From assembly GCF_016793595.1 (NCBI RefSeq), contig NZ_JAEULY010000004.1:372001-436000 (forward strand): DNA of 64,000 nucleotides, written 5' to 3'. Below, piece after piece: positions 54,092 to 63,214 of the stretch (the first letter of the stretch is position 1; each line of letters opens with the position of its first letter). The stretch comes from Phreatobacter sp. GTDB taxonomy: Bacteria > Pseudomonadota > Alphaproteobacteria > Rhizobiales > Phreatobacteraceae. The notes under the pieces are model-generated. The model was not told the DNA's origin, made no database searches, and saw nothing but the letters and a program-made list of their open reading frames with translations. A program made the position numbers and the translations under genes.

Positions 54092-55129
54092 ATGTCGGAC
54101 ATCGCTTCGGACCGGGCCCAGCGCCCGGCCGCGACCCATGCGGCCGAGCCCGCCCAGCGCCTCGCCAACGTCGATGTCGCCAAGGGCATCGGCATCCTGC
54201 TGGTCGTCGTCGGCCATGTCGTCTCCCAGCAGGTGCCGGCGGGCCACGAATGGTACCGGACGCTGAAAGACGCGATCTACTTCTTCCACATGCCGTTCTT
54301 CCTGGCGCTGAGCGGCTATGTTCTCGGCCTTTCCGCGCGCGCATGGACCGCCGACCGGCGCGCCTTCATCCTGGAGCGGCTGGATCGCCTGATCGTGCCG
54401 TTCTTCACGTTCGGGCTGCTGATCATCGCGGGCAAGTCGCTGTTCTCGCTGTTCCTGCATGTCGACAACACGCAGAACAGCCTCCTCGCCTATCTCGACG
54501 GCCTGTTCGTCCATACGAGCCGCAGCCCGGCCACCTCGGTCTGGTATCTCTATGCGGCATTCATCTACGCGGTGATCTTCCGGCTGGTGATCGCCCCGCG
54601 GCCGGTCATCCTGCCCGTTCTGCTCGTGGCAAGCCTCGTCCTGCCGTTCCTCGACATCCCGAACCTCTTCTACGCCGACCGCGTGCTGAAATTCCTGCCC
54701 TTCTTCCTCATCGGCCTGTGGGCCGGGCGGCATCGCGACGCGGTCGAGGAACAGGTTCGGCGGGGCGGCTGGCTCGCCATGATCGCGCTCGGCCTGTCCA
54801 TCGTGCTGGCGCTGCGGGCCGAATCCACACTGTCGGTGTTCGTCACGGCGCTGTTGTCGCTGCCCGCGCTCTACTGGCTGGCGCAGATTCTGTCGGAGCG
54901 TGGCGACCGCCTGTTCATGACGCTCGGCGCCTTCTCGATGGCGATCTACCTGCTCAACACCATCACCATCGGACTGACCAAGGGGGTCGGCTTCCTGTTC
55001 CTCAAATGGGACGGCAACGCCTTCTATCTCTACTTCGTCGCGCTGACGCTGGCGGGCATCGTCCTGCCGATCATCGCCAAGCTCATCCTCGACAGGATCG
55101 CGCCGCGCCTCGCCCGCTATATGCGTTGA
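54092..55129 (+). CDS. Acyltransferase family (AT3) membrane protein
   Basis: 345-residue integral membrane O-acyltransferase with about 10 helices. It opens with an Ala/Arg-rich cytoplasmic start and then VAKGIGILLVVVGHV, where the His is the family's catalytic residue, and YFFHMPFFLALSGYVLG. Such proteins acylate sugars, lipids or antibiotics at the membrane. Its acceptor is unknown. It converges on cobT with only 4 nt between stops. Confidence 0.85.
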   Translation: MSDIASDRAQRPAATHAAEPAQRLANVDVAKGIGILLVVVGHVVSQQVPAGHEWYRTLKDAIYFFHMPFFLALSGYVLGLSARAWTADRRAFILERLDRLIVPFFTFGLLIIAGKSLFSLFLHVDNTQNSLLAYLDGLFVHTSRSPATSVWYLYAAFIYAVIFRLVIAPRPVILPVLLVASLVLPFLDIPNLFYADRVLKFLPFFLIGLWAGRHRDAVEEQVRRGGWLAMIALGLSIVLALRAESTLSVFVTALLSLPALYWLAQILSERGDRLFMTLGAFSMAIYLLNTITIGLTKGVGFLFLKWDGNAFYLYFVALTLAGIVLPIIAKLILDRIAPRLARYMR

Positions 55130-55133
55130 GGCC

Positions 55134-56165
55134 TCAGCCCTTCCGGCTGACGGAAGCCTGCTCGAAGGTCGCCATGCCGTTGTGGACGGCGAGCGCGTTC
55201 CGGACGATGCCGCAGGCGAGCGCCGCGCCGGAGGCCTCGCCGAGGCGCATCCCGAGGTCGAGAAGCGGCCGCTTGCCGATCCGGTCGAGGACGCGGCCAT
55301 GGGCCGGCTCAGCCGACCGATGGGCAGCGAGGCAATGGTCGAGGGCCGAGGGGTCCAACGCATGAAGGACGGCAGCGGCGGCCGTCACCACATAGCCATC
55401 GAGCAGAACGGGGACGCGCTGGAGACGGGCGGCAAGGATCGCGCCGGTAATGGCGGCGATCTCGCGCCCGCCGACCCTGCGCAGGATTTCCAGCGGGTCG
55501 CCGCCGGGGCCGCCGGCGCGCGCGACGGCGCGCTCCACGACCTCCGCCTTGCGTCGGACGCCATCGGCATCGACGCCGGTGCCGGGACCGACCCAGTCGG
55601 TCGCCGCGCCGCCGTAGAGCCCGTAATGGACGGCGGCGGCTATGGTGGTGTTGCCGATACCCATCTCGCCGAGGCACAGCAGGTCGGCGCCGACGATGGC
55701 CTCCATGCCGAAGGCGATGGTGGCGGCGCAGCCCGGCTCGTCCATCGCATCCTCGACCGTGATGTCGGGCGTCGGCACGTCGATGGCGAGGTCGAAGACC
55801 TTCAGGCCGATATCGTTGGCGACGCAGAGCTGATTGACCGCCGCTCCGCCGGCCGCGAAATTCTCCAGCATCTGCCGGTTGACGCTGTCCGGGAAGGCCG
55901 AGACGCCCTGTTTGGTCACGCCGTGAGCGGTCGCGAAGATGGCGACCAGCGGCCGGTCAACGCGCGGCTTCGGGCTGGCCGACCAGGCCGCGACCCACTC
56001 GGCGATCTGCTCCAGACGGCCGAGCGCGCCTGCCGGCTTGGTGAGTTCGGCATCGCGCCTCCTGACGGCGGCGACCGCAGCCTCATCCGGGCCGGGCATG
56101 CGCGACAGCAGGTCCCGAATGTCGTCAAAGGGAAGTCCCGAAGGGCTCGGAGGCGGATGGGCCAT
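55134..56165 (-). CDS. cobT: Nicotinate-nucleotide-dimethylbenzimidazole phosphoribosyltransferase
   Basis: 343-residue enzyme activating the lower ligand of cobalamin by forming alpha-ribazole phosphate. Key segments are TAHGVTKQGVSAFP, CLGEMGIGNTT, GPGTGVD and LDLGMRLGEASGAALA, whose Glu is the expected catalytic base. The start at 56165 gives MAHPPPSPSG. It is divergent from cobS, with 95 nt between, a common arrangement for the nucleotide-loop assembly genes. No cobalamin riboswitch is visible between them. Confidence 0.95.
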   Translation of the reverse strand: MAHPPPSPSGLPFDDIRDLLSRMPGPDEAAVAAVRRRDAELTKPAGALGRLEQIAEWVAAWSASPKPRVDRPLVAIFATAHGVTKQGVSAFPDSVNRQMLENFAAGGAAVNQLCVANDIGLKVFDLAIDVPTPDITVEDAMDEPGCAATIAFGMEAIVGADLLCLGEMGIGNTTIAAAVHYGLYGGAATDWVGPGTGVDADGVRRKAEVVERAVARAGGPGGDPLEILRRVGGREIAAITGAILAARLQRVPVLLDGYVVTAAAAVLHALDPSALDHCLAAHRSAEPAHGRVLDRIGKRPLLDLGMRLGEASGAALACGIVRNALAVHNGMATFEQASVSRKG

Positions 56166-56260
56166 GGCGGACTTTCGGAATCGCGAGGCAAAGCAGGGGC
56201 GCGACCGGTAGCAGGCCCGTCCCCGCTTCGACAAGCTGGCGCAACGTCGCCGCCGCCGCT

Positions 56261-57055
56261 ATGCGTCAGATCATGGACAATCCGGCCCTCTGGCGAGACA
56301 CGATCCGGGCGCTGCGCTTCTTTTCGCGCCTGCCGCTGCCGGCCCTGCCCGGCGAAAGTGATCCGCATGCCGCGCCTGACCTCGCGCGTCTGATGCCGGC
56401 CGTGCCGCTCGCCGGCCTCGTCCTCGGCGGACTTGCGGGAATCGTGCTGATCGTCGCTGCCGGCCTCTGGCCGCCGACCGTCGCCGCCATCCTGTGCGTG
56501 GCCGCCGCCGTGGCGATGACCGGCGCCTTCCATGAGGACGGACTTGCCGACACCGCCGACAGTTTCGGCGGCTGGAGCGTCGAGCAGCGCCTGACCATCA
56601 TGAAGGACAGCCGCATCGGCACATTCGGCGCCTCGGCGTTGATCCTCGGTCTCAGCCTCCGGGTCGCGGCCATAGCCGGCCTGCTGGCCGCAGCGGGCGC
56701 CGGCCGCGCCGCGCTGGCGCTGGCGGCAGCGGGCGCGGTCTCGCGAACCGCAGCACTGATCCTCGCGGCCCACCTGCCGCCGGCCCGCCCGGACGGCGCG
56801 GCCCACGCGGCGGGCGTGCCGACGCCCGAGGGTTTCGGCCGCGCCTGCCTGACGGCGGCCGGCATCGCCTTGCTCGCCTGGCCGGCCGCCGGGTTCGGCG
56901 GGGTGATCATCGCCCTGCTCGCGGCGGCGGGCCTCGCCGTCGCTGCTGAGCGCTTCGCGGTCCGGCATGTTGGCGGCCAGACCGGCGATATCGCCGGCGC
57001 GACGCAGCAGGCCGTCGAGATTGCCGTTCTACTGACATTGCTTATGTTCGCCTGA
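56261..57055 (+). CDS. cobS: Adenosylcobinamide-GDP ribazoletransferase (cobalamin synthase)
   Basis: 264-residue membrane enzyme joining adenosylcobinamide-GDP and alpha-ribazole. The metal-binding motif HEDGLADTADSFGG (about residues 91-104) and the conserved GGQTGDIAGATQQ near the C-terminus are complete; five to six helices are predicted. Start ATG 56261 (MRQIMDNP) or the in-frame ATG four codons later. Together with cobT it makes the last steps of B12 synthesis or salvage. Confidence 0.95.
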   Translation: MRQIMDNPALWRDTIRALRFFSRLPLPALPGESDPHAAPDLARLMPAVPLAGLVLGGLAGIVLIVAAGLWPPTVAAILCVAAAVAMTGAFHEDGLADTADSFGGWSVEQRLTIMKDSRIGTFGASALILGLSLRVAAIAGLLAAAGAGRAALALAAAGAVSRTAALILAAHLPPARPDGAAHAAGVPTPEGFGRACLTAAGIALLAWPAAGFGGVIIALLAAAGLAVAAERFAVRHVGGQTGDIAGATQQAVEIAVLLTLLMFA

Positions 57056-57071
57056 AGCAACCGGAGCGGGC

Positions 57072-57278
57072 ATGCGCGGCGAAGCGATCGAGACCCCCTG
57101 CATCAGAATCTGCCAGGTCAACGCGGAACGGCGCATCTGCGAGGGCTGCGGGCGCACGCTCGCCGAGATCGGCGGCTGGCTGTCGATGAGCGCGGCGGAA
57201 CGCCGCCGGGTCATGGTCGAACTGCCGGCACGCCTCGCAAATCTCTCGGGCGCGGCAAGCCTCTCGGGCGCGGCATGA
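57072..57278 (+). CDS. DUF1289 domain-containing protein
   Basis: 68-residue Cys-rich protein of the DUF1289 family: CIRICQVNAERRICEGCGRTLAEIGGW with four cysteines that probably bind a metal. GGAGCGGG precedes the ATG. It overlaps the next gene by four bases (ATGA), so the two are translated together. Function unknown. Confidence 0.85.
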   Translation: MRGEAIETPCIRICQVNAERRICEGCGRTLAEIGGWLSMSAAERRRVMVELPARLANLSGAASLSGAA

Positions 57279-57991
57279 ATCTCCGCCCCGCCGTCTGGAT
57301 TCTCATCGTTCTCCTGGTCCTGCTGGTGGTCGTGCTGGCGATCCGCTCCGGCGACATGGCCACCGGCACGCTCGATGCCGGCGACTGGGCCCGGCTCGTC
57401 GGGCTGTCGGCGCTCGCCACGCTCTATGGCGCGACCGTCATGGGCATGTTCCGAGGCCGAGGCGGCGAGGCGCTGCAAGCGGCCCTTGCCTGGCTCGCCA
57501 TCGTGGCGGTTCTGGCGGTCGGCTATACCTATCGCTACGAGTTCGAGGCGGTCGGCCGCCGCGTCTTCGGCAATATCGTCCCGGGCCTCGGGCAGGAGGG
57601 CGTCACCGGTTCGCGCGAGGTGACGATCTCGCGCGGCCCCGGTGGCACATACGCGGCACGCGTCGCGGTCAACGGCGCGCGCGCCGTGCCGATGCTGGTC
57701 GATACCGGCGCCTCGGCGCTGGTGCTGACCGACACCGATGCACGGCGCGCCGGCATCAAGGTGGACGAACTCGACTTCAGCGTGCCGGTGCAGACCGCCA
57801 ACGGTCAGGCCATGACTGCCGCGACCACCGTCGAGAGCGTCTCCGTCGGCCCCATCAGCGAACGCAACATCCGCGCGCTCGTCGCCCGTCCCGGCGCCCT
57901 GTCGTCGAGCCTGCTCGGTCACACCTTCCTCGATCGGCTGGAAAGCTACGAGGTGCGTGGCGGGCGGATGGTTCTGCGCGGACGCAACTGA
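57275..57991 (+). CDS. TIGR02281-type retropepsin-like aspartic protease
   Basis: 238-residue membrane-anchored protease. Two to three N-terminal helices (about 7-23, 42-60, 66-82) are followed by a retropepsin domain with the active-site motif LVDTGAS (about residue 145). It belongs to the single-domain clan AA proteases (TIGR02281) of alphaproteobacteria and probably dimerises. The DUF1289 partnership is common in the order. Target unknown. Confidence 0.87.
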   Translation: MNLRPAVWILIVLLVLLVVVLAIRSGDMATGTLDAGDWARLVGLSALATLYGATVMGMFRGRGGEALQAALAWLAIVAVLAVGYTYRYEFEAVGRRVFGNIVPGLGQEGVTGSREVTISRGPGGTYAARVAVNGARAVPMLVDTGASALVLTDTDARRAGIKVDELDFSVPVQTANGQAMTAATTVESVSVGPISERNIRALVARPGALSSSLLGHTFLDRLESYEVRGGRMVLRGRN

Positions 57992-58050
57992 ACGACCCTT
58001 GCCACTGCTTGCCGGCCGGGAGCATTCTCCGCCGCCGGAGAAAGAACGTC

Positions 58051-59595
58051 ATGACTTCCATCAGCCGCCGCGAAACGCTGACCGCCGGTCTCGGCGCTGG
58101 CCTCGCGACACTCGCGGGCGGGTCGGCGCAGGCCCAGCCGGCAATGCCGGGCAACGGGCTCCTCACGCTGCTGCTGGTCAACGACATCTACAAGATGGGC
58201 GACGAGAACGGCCGCGGCGGCTTTGCCCGGCTGAACGCCATCGTGAAGGCCGAACGCGCCCGCGGCGTGCCCATGCTCTATGTCCATGCCGGCGACATGT
58301 TCTCGCCCTCGCTGATGTCCGGCTTCGACCAGGGCGTCCATACCGTCGAACTGTGCAATCTCGCGCCGCCCGACATCTTCATCCCCGGCAACCACGAATT
58401 CGATTTCGGCCCGGAGGCCTATCTGAAGCGCCGCCAGGAATCGCGATTCCCGTGGTTCGCCGCCAATATGCGCGCCGCCGACGGCTCGCTGCTGCCCGGC
58501 CACGAGGACGGCCGCATGTACGAATTCGCGGTCGGCGGCAGCGTCGGCACGCTGAAGCTCGGCATGTTCGGCGTGGCGCTGCCGAACACGCCGCAGGTTT
58601 CCTCGTCCGGCGATATCCGTTTCACGCCGACCATGGAGACCGTGCGCCGCGAGAGCGCGCGCCTGCGCCGCGAGGGGGCGGATCTCGTCCTGTGCTGCGC
58701 CCATACCGACCGCGCCGACGACAATGAGATCGTCCGCTCGCGCCTCGTCGACGTGCTGCTGACCGGCCATGACCACGACCTCGCCATCGCCTATGACGGC
58801 CGCACGGTGATGGTCGAGAGTTCCGAGGAAGGTTACTACGTCACCGCCATCGACCTGACGCTGCGCCGCGTGTCGGTGGACGGCGTCAGCCGGGTAACCT
58901 TCACGCCCTCCTTCCGGGTCAACGACAGTCGCGCCGTCGAGCCGGATCCGGCCACGGCGGCGCGGGTGAAGGATTACGAGAAGATCCTCTCCGACGAACT
59001 CGACGTGGAGATCGCCTCGATCACCGGCGAACTCGACACGCGCACGACATCGGTGCGCTCGGGCGAGCAGCCGATCGGCAACCTGATCGCCGACGCCATG
59101 CGGCAATCCGCCGACGCCGAGGTTGCGATCATCAATGCCGGCGGCATACGCGGCAACAAGGTCTATGCCTCCGGCCACCGCTTCACCCGTCGCGACGCGC
59201 TGACCGAACTGCCCTTCGGCAACCGCACGGTGACCGCTCCGGTCTCGGGCGCGGATATCCGGCGGGCGCTGGAAAACGGTGTCAGCCAGGTGGAGCAGCG
59301 CGCCGGCCGCTTCCCGCATGTTTCCGGCATCGTCGCGGAAGTCGACCGCGACCGTCCGGCGGGCAGCCGCGTCGTCTCCGTGCAGGTCAACGGCCAGCCG
59401 CTCGACGACGACCGCGTCTACAGGCTGGCGACCAACGACTTCATGCTGCGCGGCGGCGACGGCTACGACATGCTCGGCCTGCGGGTGAAGGAGAAGGACG
59501 TGCAGGGCAAGCTGGTCGCCTCCGACCTGATGGCCCATCTGCGCCGGCTCGGCACGGTGACGCCGCGCATCGAGGGTCGCATCCTGTTCCGATAG
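58051..59595 (+). CDS. Exported bifunctional metallophosphatase / 5'-nucleotidase
   Basis: 514-residue periplasmic enzyme with a Tat-like signal (SRRETLTAGLGAGLATLAGG). The calcineurin-like domain has GDMFSPS, GNHEFDFG, CAHTDRADD and TGHDHD; the C-terminal nucleotide-binding domain has INAGGIRG, ELPFGN and GGDGYDML. The first metal motif, normally NDxH, reads NDIYKM here, with Tyr in place of His. GGAG lies 11 nt before the ATG. It would dephosphorylate nucleotides for salvage. Confidence 0.88.
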   Translation: MTSISRRETLTAGLGAGLATLAGGSAQAQPAMPGNGLLTLLLVNDIYKMGDENGRGGFARLNAIVKAERARGVPMLYVHAGDMFSPSLMSGFDQGVHTVELCNLAPPDIFIPGNHEFDFGPEAYLKRRQESRFPWFAANMRAADGSLLPGHEDGRMYEFAVGGSVGTLKLGMFGVALPNTPQVSSSGDIRFTPTMETVRRESARLRREGADLVLCCAHTDRADDNEIVRSRLVDVLLTGHDHDLAIAYDGRTVMVESSEEGYYVTAIDLTLRRVSVDGVSRVTFTPSFRVNDSRAVEPDPATAARVKDYEKILSDELDVEIASITGELDTRTTSVRSGEQPIGNLIADAMRQSADAEVAIINAGGIRGNKVYASGHRFTRRDALTELPFGNRTVTAPVSGADIRRALENGVSQVEQRAGRFPHVSGIVAEVDRDRPAGSRVVSVQVNGQPLDDDRVYRLATNDFMLRGGDGYDMLGLRVKEKDVQGKLVASDLMAHLRRLGTVTPRIEGRILFR

Positions 59596-59689
59596 ACGCC
59601 ACGAAGCCTGCCCGATCGCGCCAAGGGCATGCCTCAATCGGCCGCGAAGGTCCGGCCGCGCATCGCCAGCGCGCAATCCCGGAGCTTCC

Positions 59690-60505
59690 ATGTCGCCTCG
59701 ATCTCCCGCCCTCTCCCGCCGCAGCGCCCTTGCCATGGGCGCAGCGCTCCTGGCACCCGGCAAGGCCTCGGCCGACACGGTCGAGCGGCCCGAATTCGCC
59801 GCGGCGCTGAAGGAGGCCGGGCTGGCGGGCACATTCGCGCTGATCGGTGGGCGCACGGGGTCCGTTCAGGCCGCGGACGCGGCGCGTGCCGGCCGCCGCT
59901 ATGTGCCGGCCTCCACGTTCAAGATCCCCAACAGCCTGATCGCGCTGGAGGCCGGCGCCGTGCGCGACGAGAACGAGGTTGTGCCCTATGGCGGCAGGCC
60001 GCAATTCATCAAGGCCTGGGAGCGCGACATGCCGCTGAAGGAGGCCCTGCCCGCCTCCAGCGTACCGGTCTATCAGGAGATCGCGCGCCGCGTCGGGCTC
60101 GAGCGCTACCGCGAATGGCTGGCGAAGTTCGACTACGGCAACCGCGAGACCGGCGCGGTCGTGGACCGCTTCTGGCTCGATGGGCCGCTGACGATCAGCG
60201 CGATCGAGGAAGCCCGGTTCAACCTGCGCCTCGTGCGCGGCGAACTGCCGGTTGCCCCGCGCACCCGCTCGATCGTGCGCGACCTCCTGAAGCTCGAAAG
60301 CGCCGGCGAGGCGACGCTCTACGGCAAGACCGGCTGGTTCGCGAAGCCCGGCGAGCCGTCCATCGGATGGTGGAGCGGCTGGGTCGAACGCGCCGGGGAG
60401 ATCCACGCCTTCGCGCTCAACATCGACATGCCGCAGGTCGAGATGGCGCCGAAGCGGGTCGCCGCCGGCAAGGCGATCCTCAAGCTCGCCGGCGTCTACG
60501 GCTAG
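59690..60505 (+). CDS. Class D (OXA-type) beta-lactamase
   Basis: 271-residue exported serine beta-lactamase with a twin-arginine-like signal (LSRRSALAMGAALLAP). Every class D motif is present: S75-T-F-K78 (carbamylated Lys), S123-x-V125 in SSVPVYQ, Y149-G-N151, K213-T-G215, and WWSGWVE. FWLDGPLTIS resembles OXA-10-type enzymes. It would acylate and hydrolyse penicillins, perhaps oxacillin or others; the spectrum is not predictable. GGAGC is 6 nt before the ATG. No transposon or integron features flank it and its G+C matches its neighbours, so it looks like an intrinsic chromosomal gene. BlaR sensor domains share the fold, but no receptor helices are present. Confidence 0.88.
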   Translation: MSPRSPALSRRSALAMGAALLAPGKASADTVERPEFAAALKEAGLAGTFALIGGRTGSVQAADAARAGRRYVPASTFKIPNSLIALEAGAVRDENEVVPYGGRPQFIKAWERDMPLKEALPASSVPVYQEIARRVGLERYREWLAKFDYGNRETGAVVDRFWLDGPLTISAIEEARFNLRLVRGELPVAPRTRSIVRDLLKLESAGEATLYGKTGWFAKPGEPSIGWWSGWVERAGEIHAFALNIDMPQVEMAPKRVAAGKAILKLAGVYG

Positions 60506-60507
60506 TT

Positions 60508-60550
60508 CATGGTTCCGAAAAGCGGGAACCGGCTTCCGGGAAAGATCATG
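60508..60550. repeat. Degenerate RIME-like palindrome, copy 4
   Basis: CATGGTTCCGAAAAGCGGGA through GGAAAGATCATG, an imperfect version of the element at 43259-43299 sharing the CCGAAAAGCGGGAACCGG core. It begins three bases after the beta-lactamase stop. Confidence 0.65.
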
Positions 60551-60581
60551 CTCCGCCAACGAAGTGGAGCACGAGCCGGCT

Positions 60582-61445
60582 TCAGCTTCCCGCCCGCGCG
60601 ACGAGGTCCCACAGGAAGCGGGCCGAGACGATCAGCAGGAAGATGCCGAAGGACAGTTCCAGCTTGCGCTTCGGCATGGCGTGGGCGAGGCGCGCGCCGA
60701 GCGGGGCGGTCCACATCGATGTCGGGATGAACAGCAGGAAGCCGATCAGCGAGACATAGCCCAGCGCGAAGGGGAACTGCATGGCGGCGACCGCCGGATA
60801 TTCGGCCGCCTTCGGCCAGCCGGCATAGATATAGCCCAGCGCGCCGGGAATGGAGATCAGCACGCCGAGGCCCGACGAGGTCGCGACCGCATTATGGATC
60901 GTTCGGCCATAGGCCATCATCACGAGATTGCCGAGCTGGCCGCCGCCGATGCCCATCAGGCTCGACAGCACGCCGATGACGCCGCCGGAGGCGGCCATGC
61001 CGGCAGGACCGGGCATGCCGGTGCCGAAATTCAGCTCCTTGCCGGTCAGCAGCCGCCAGGCCGAGAGCCCCGCGACAAAGACGAACACAGCCTTGAACAC
61101 GGAAGGCGGCGCATAGCGCGCGATGAACGAGCCGACGATGACGCCAAGCACCACCGGCACGGCCCAGGCCCGCAATATCTCCATGTCCACCGCGCCCTTG
61201 GCCCGATGCGCCTGGAACGAGCGGATCGAGGTCGGGATGATGATGGCGAGCGAGGTGCCGACCGCGAGCGGCATCCTCAATTCCACAGGCACGCCGACGA
61301 CGCCGAACAGTTCGTAGAGAACCGGCACGATGACCGCGCCGCCGCCGACGCCGAAGACACCGGCGAGGATGCCGGTGACGGCTCCCGCGGCGAGAAGGCC
61401 GACGCCGAGAATGGCAAGCTGATCGTAGGGAACGCCAAAGAGCAT
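60582..61445 (-). CDS. TauE/SafE family sulfite/anion exporter-like protein
   Basis: 287-residue membrane protein with about eight helices and the duplicated TauE/SafE (DUF81) motif: AGVFGVGGGAVIVPVLYEL near residue 28 and SLMGIGGGQLGN near 160. Members export sulfite, sulfoacetate or other anions. With the sulfolactate operon elsewhere in the window it could be a second sulfite route, but many genomes carry several paralogues. Start 61445 has only a weak ribosome binding site. Confidence 0.85.
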   Translation of the reverse strand: MLFGVPYDQLAILGVGLLAAGAVTGILAGVFGVGGGAVIVPVLYELFGVVGVPVELRMPLAVGTSLAIIIPTSIRSFQAHRAKGAVDMEILRAWAVPVVLGVIVGSFIARYAPPSVFKAVFVFVAGLSAWRLLTGKELNFGTGMPGPAGMAASGGVIGVLSSLMGIGGGQLGNLVMMAYGRTIHNAVATSSGLGVLISIPGALGYIYAGWPKAAEYPAVAAMQFPFALGYVSLIGFLLFIPTSMWTAPLGARLAHAMPKRKLELSFGIFLLIVSARFLWDLVARAGS

Positions 61446-61684
61446 GATCGGGGGTCCGGAACGAAGATGGCGCGACTTAATCGCTGCCCGCACCTCGCGG
61501 CAAGGTGCCCCGACGCGCGGCCCCCGTGCGCAGGACACTGAAACACCGCTGATACAGGCGAAACGGCGGCGGCATTGAGCATCGTCAGACGGCAAGGCTG
61601 CCGGGCGATGGTCCGCCTCGAAGCAGACGGGCCACCACAAGCGCACCGCCCCTCTGCCGCCACACAATTCCTCAGGAGCTTCCC

Positions 61685-61942
61685 ATGACCCGCATCGCCT
61701 CGCTCAAGCTCGCCGCCGCCTTCGTGGCCGTCCTGTCCGTCCCCTCGCTCGCCATGGCGCAGTCCGCCGGCGGCGGTGGCAGCGCCGGCGGTGACGGCGG
61801 CCTGATGTCGGCCCCCGAGATCTCGCACATCAATCTTCCGCCGACCGTTTCGCCGTCCCGCGGCGAGACGGCGGCCGTCGCCCAGCGCTGCTCGTTCGAG
61901 CTCATTCGCGGCCATTTCTGCGAGCCGGCGCGCACCCGCTGA
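61685..61942 (+). CDS. Small secreted hypothetical protein
   Basis: 85-residue protein with a clear signal peptide (about residues 1-25, ending AMAQS), a Gly/Ser-rich linker (GGGGSAGGDGG) and a short mature part with two Cys (QRCSFELIRGHFC) likely forming a disulfide. No family recognised. GGAG lies 6 nt before the ATG. Divergent from the TauE/SafE gene. Confidence 0.6.
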   Translation: MTRIASLKLAAAFVAVLSVPSLAMAQSAGGGGSAGGDGGLMSAPEISHINLPPTVSPSRGETAAVAQRCSFELIRGHFCEPARTR

Positions 61943-61986
61943 TCCGACACCTCATCCGGCATCGCGCTCGGGGCGGCACCACCAGA

Positions 61987-63075
61987 TCAGGTGGCTGCCG
62001 CCTCAGCCATGTCCGGGGCCCGGCCGTGTTGCCGATCGGCACGGGCGCGGTCGATCAGTTCCGCCGCCTCGCGCAGCACAGCCATGCCGGCCCCCGGCTT
62101 CACGGCCTCGACCGAGAGGTGCCGGCGGAACAGCCGCGCACCCGGCACGCCGTGATAGAGGCCGAGAATGTGGCGGGTCATCGACGACAGGCGCACGCCG
62201 GCCGCGAGCTGGCGCTCCACATAGGGCAGGAAGGCCTCGATAGCCTCGGCAAGGTCCGAGACCGGCGCGGTCTCGCCGAAAAACACCGGATCGACATCCC
62301 GAAGGATGTACGGGTCCTGGTAGGCGGCGCGGCCCAGCATCACGCCGTCGAGCGCCACGCCGTCCAGCGGCTCCAGCAGCGCCCTGGCTTCGGTGATCGA
62401 ACCGATCCCGCCATTGATGGCGACGGGGAGCGCCGGCAGGCGGGCCTTCAGCCGGAACACGCGGCCATAGTCGAGCGGCGGAATCTCGCGGTTCTCGCGG
62501 GGTGAAAGGCCCTTGAGCCAGGCCTTGCGGGCATGGACGATCAGCGCATCGACATTCGCCGCGACCACGGCATCGGCCAGCGCATCGAGCGCGACTTCCG
62601 GGTCCTGGTCGTCGATACCGATCCGGCATTTGACCGTCACCGGGACGCGGACGGCCGCCTTCATCGCCGCCACGCAGTCGCCGACGAGGACCGGTTCGGC
62701 CATCAGGCAGGCGCCGAAACTGCCGCCCTGCACCCGGTCCGACGGGCAGCCGCAATTGAGATTGATCTCGTCATAGCCGAGGTCCTCGGCGATGCGCGCC
62801 GCTTCCGCCAGCATCCTGGGCTCGGAGCCGCCCAGCTGCAGCGCGACCGGATGCTCCTCGGGTGAGAACCCGATCAGGCGCGCGCGATCGCCGTGGATCA
62901 CGGCATTGGCGGTGACCATCTCGGTATAGAGCAGGGCGCGGTGCGTGAGGATGCGATGGAAGAACCGGCAATGGCGGTCCGTCCAGTCCATCATGGGGGC
63001 GACGGAGAACCGCCAGAAGCCGGGTTTCACCGCAGCCTGACCGCCAGATCCGCCGACTGCCGCCGTCGCGCTCAA
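61987..63075 (-). CDS. dusA: tRNA-dihydrouridine synthase A
   Basis: About 362-residue flavoenzyme reducing uridines in the tRNA D-loop. The N-terminal signature VAPMMDWTDRHCRFFHR, the catalytic Cys region NLNCGCPSDRVQGGSFGACLM and the FMN-binding INGGI are complete, identifying the DusA subgroup. The start is uncertain: TTG 63075 (MSATAAVGGSG) has GAGGA 8 nt before it and gives a normal length; upstream ATGs would add an Arg-rich leader. Confidence 0.92.
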   Translation of the reverse strand: MSATAAVGGSGGQAAVKPGFWRFSVAPMMDWTDRHCRFFHRILTHRALLYTEMVTANAVIHGDRARLIGFSPEEHPVALQLGGSEPRMLAEAARIAEDLGYDEINLNCGCPSDRVQGGSFGACLMAEPVLVGDCVAAMKAAVRVPVTVKCRIGIDDQDPEVALDALADAVVAANVDALIVHARKAWLKGLSPRENREIPPLDYGRVFRLKARLPALPVAINGGIGSITEARALLEPLDGVALDGVMLGRAAYQDPYILRDVDPVFFGETAPVSDLAEAIEAFLPYVERQLAAGVRLSSMTRHILGLYHGVPGARLFRRHLSVEAVKPGAGMAVLREAAELIDRARADRQHGRAPDMAEAAAT

Positions 63076-63214
63076 TGCACCATCCTCGCCTGTTCCGCCC
63101 AAGCGGCTCCGCCATCGCCGCCGCGAAACCGGTTCGCAGCGAGGCCGGACCATATCCTTCGGGCCGCCACCCGTCACGCCCGGGGAAAACACGCCTTCCC
63201 CCCGCGGCGCCGGC

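Noticed and set aside
56166..56260. Cobalamin riboswitch between cobT and cobS
   Set aside because: The 95-nt gap is too short and has no B12-box-like sequence.
59690..60550. Mobile-element origin for the beta-lactamase
   Set aside because: No inverted repeats, transposase, integron site or composition shift; only a RIME-like palindrome follows the gene.
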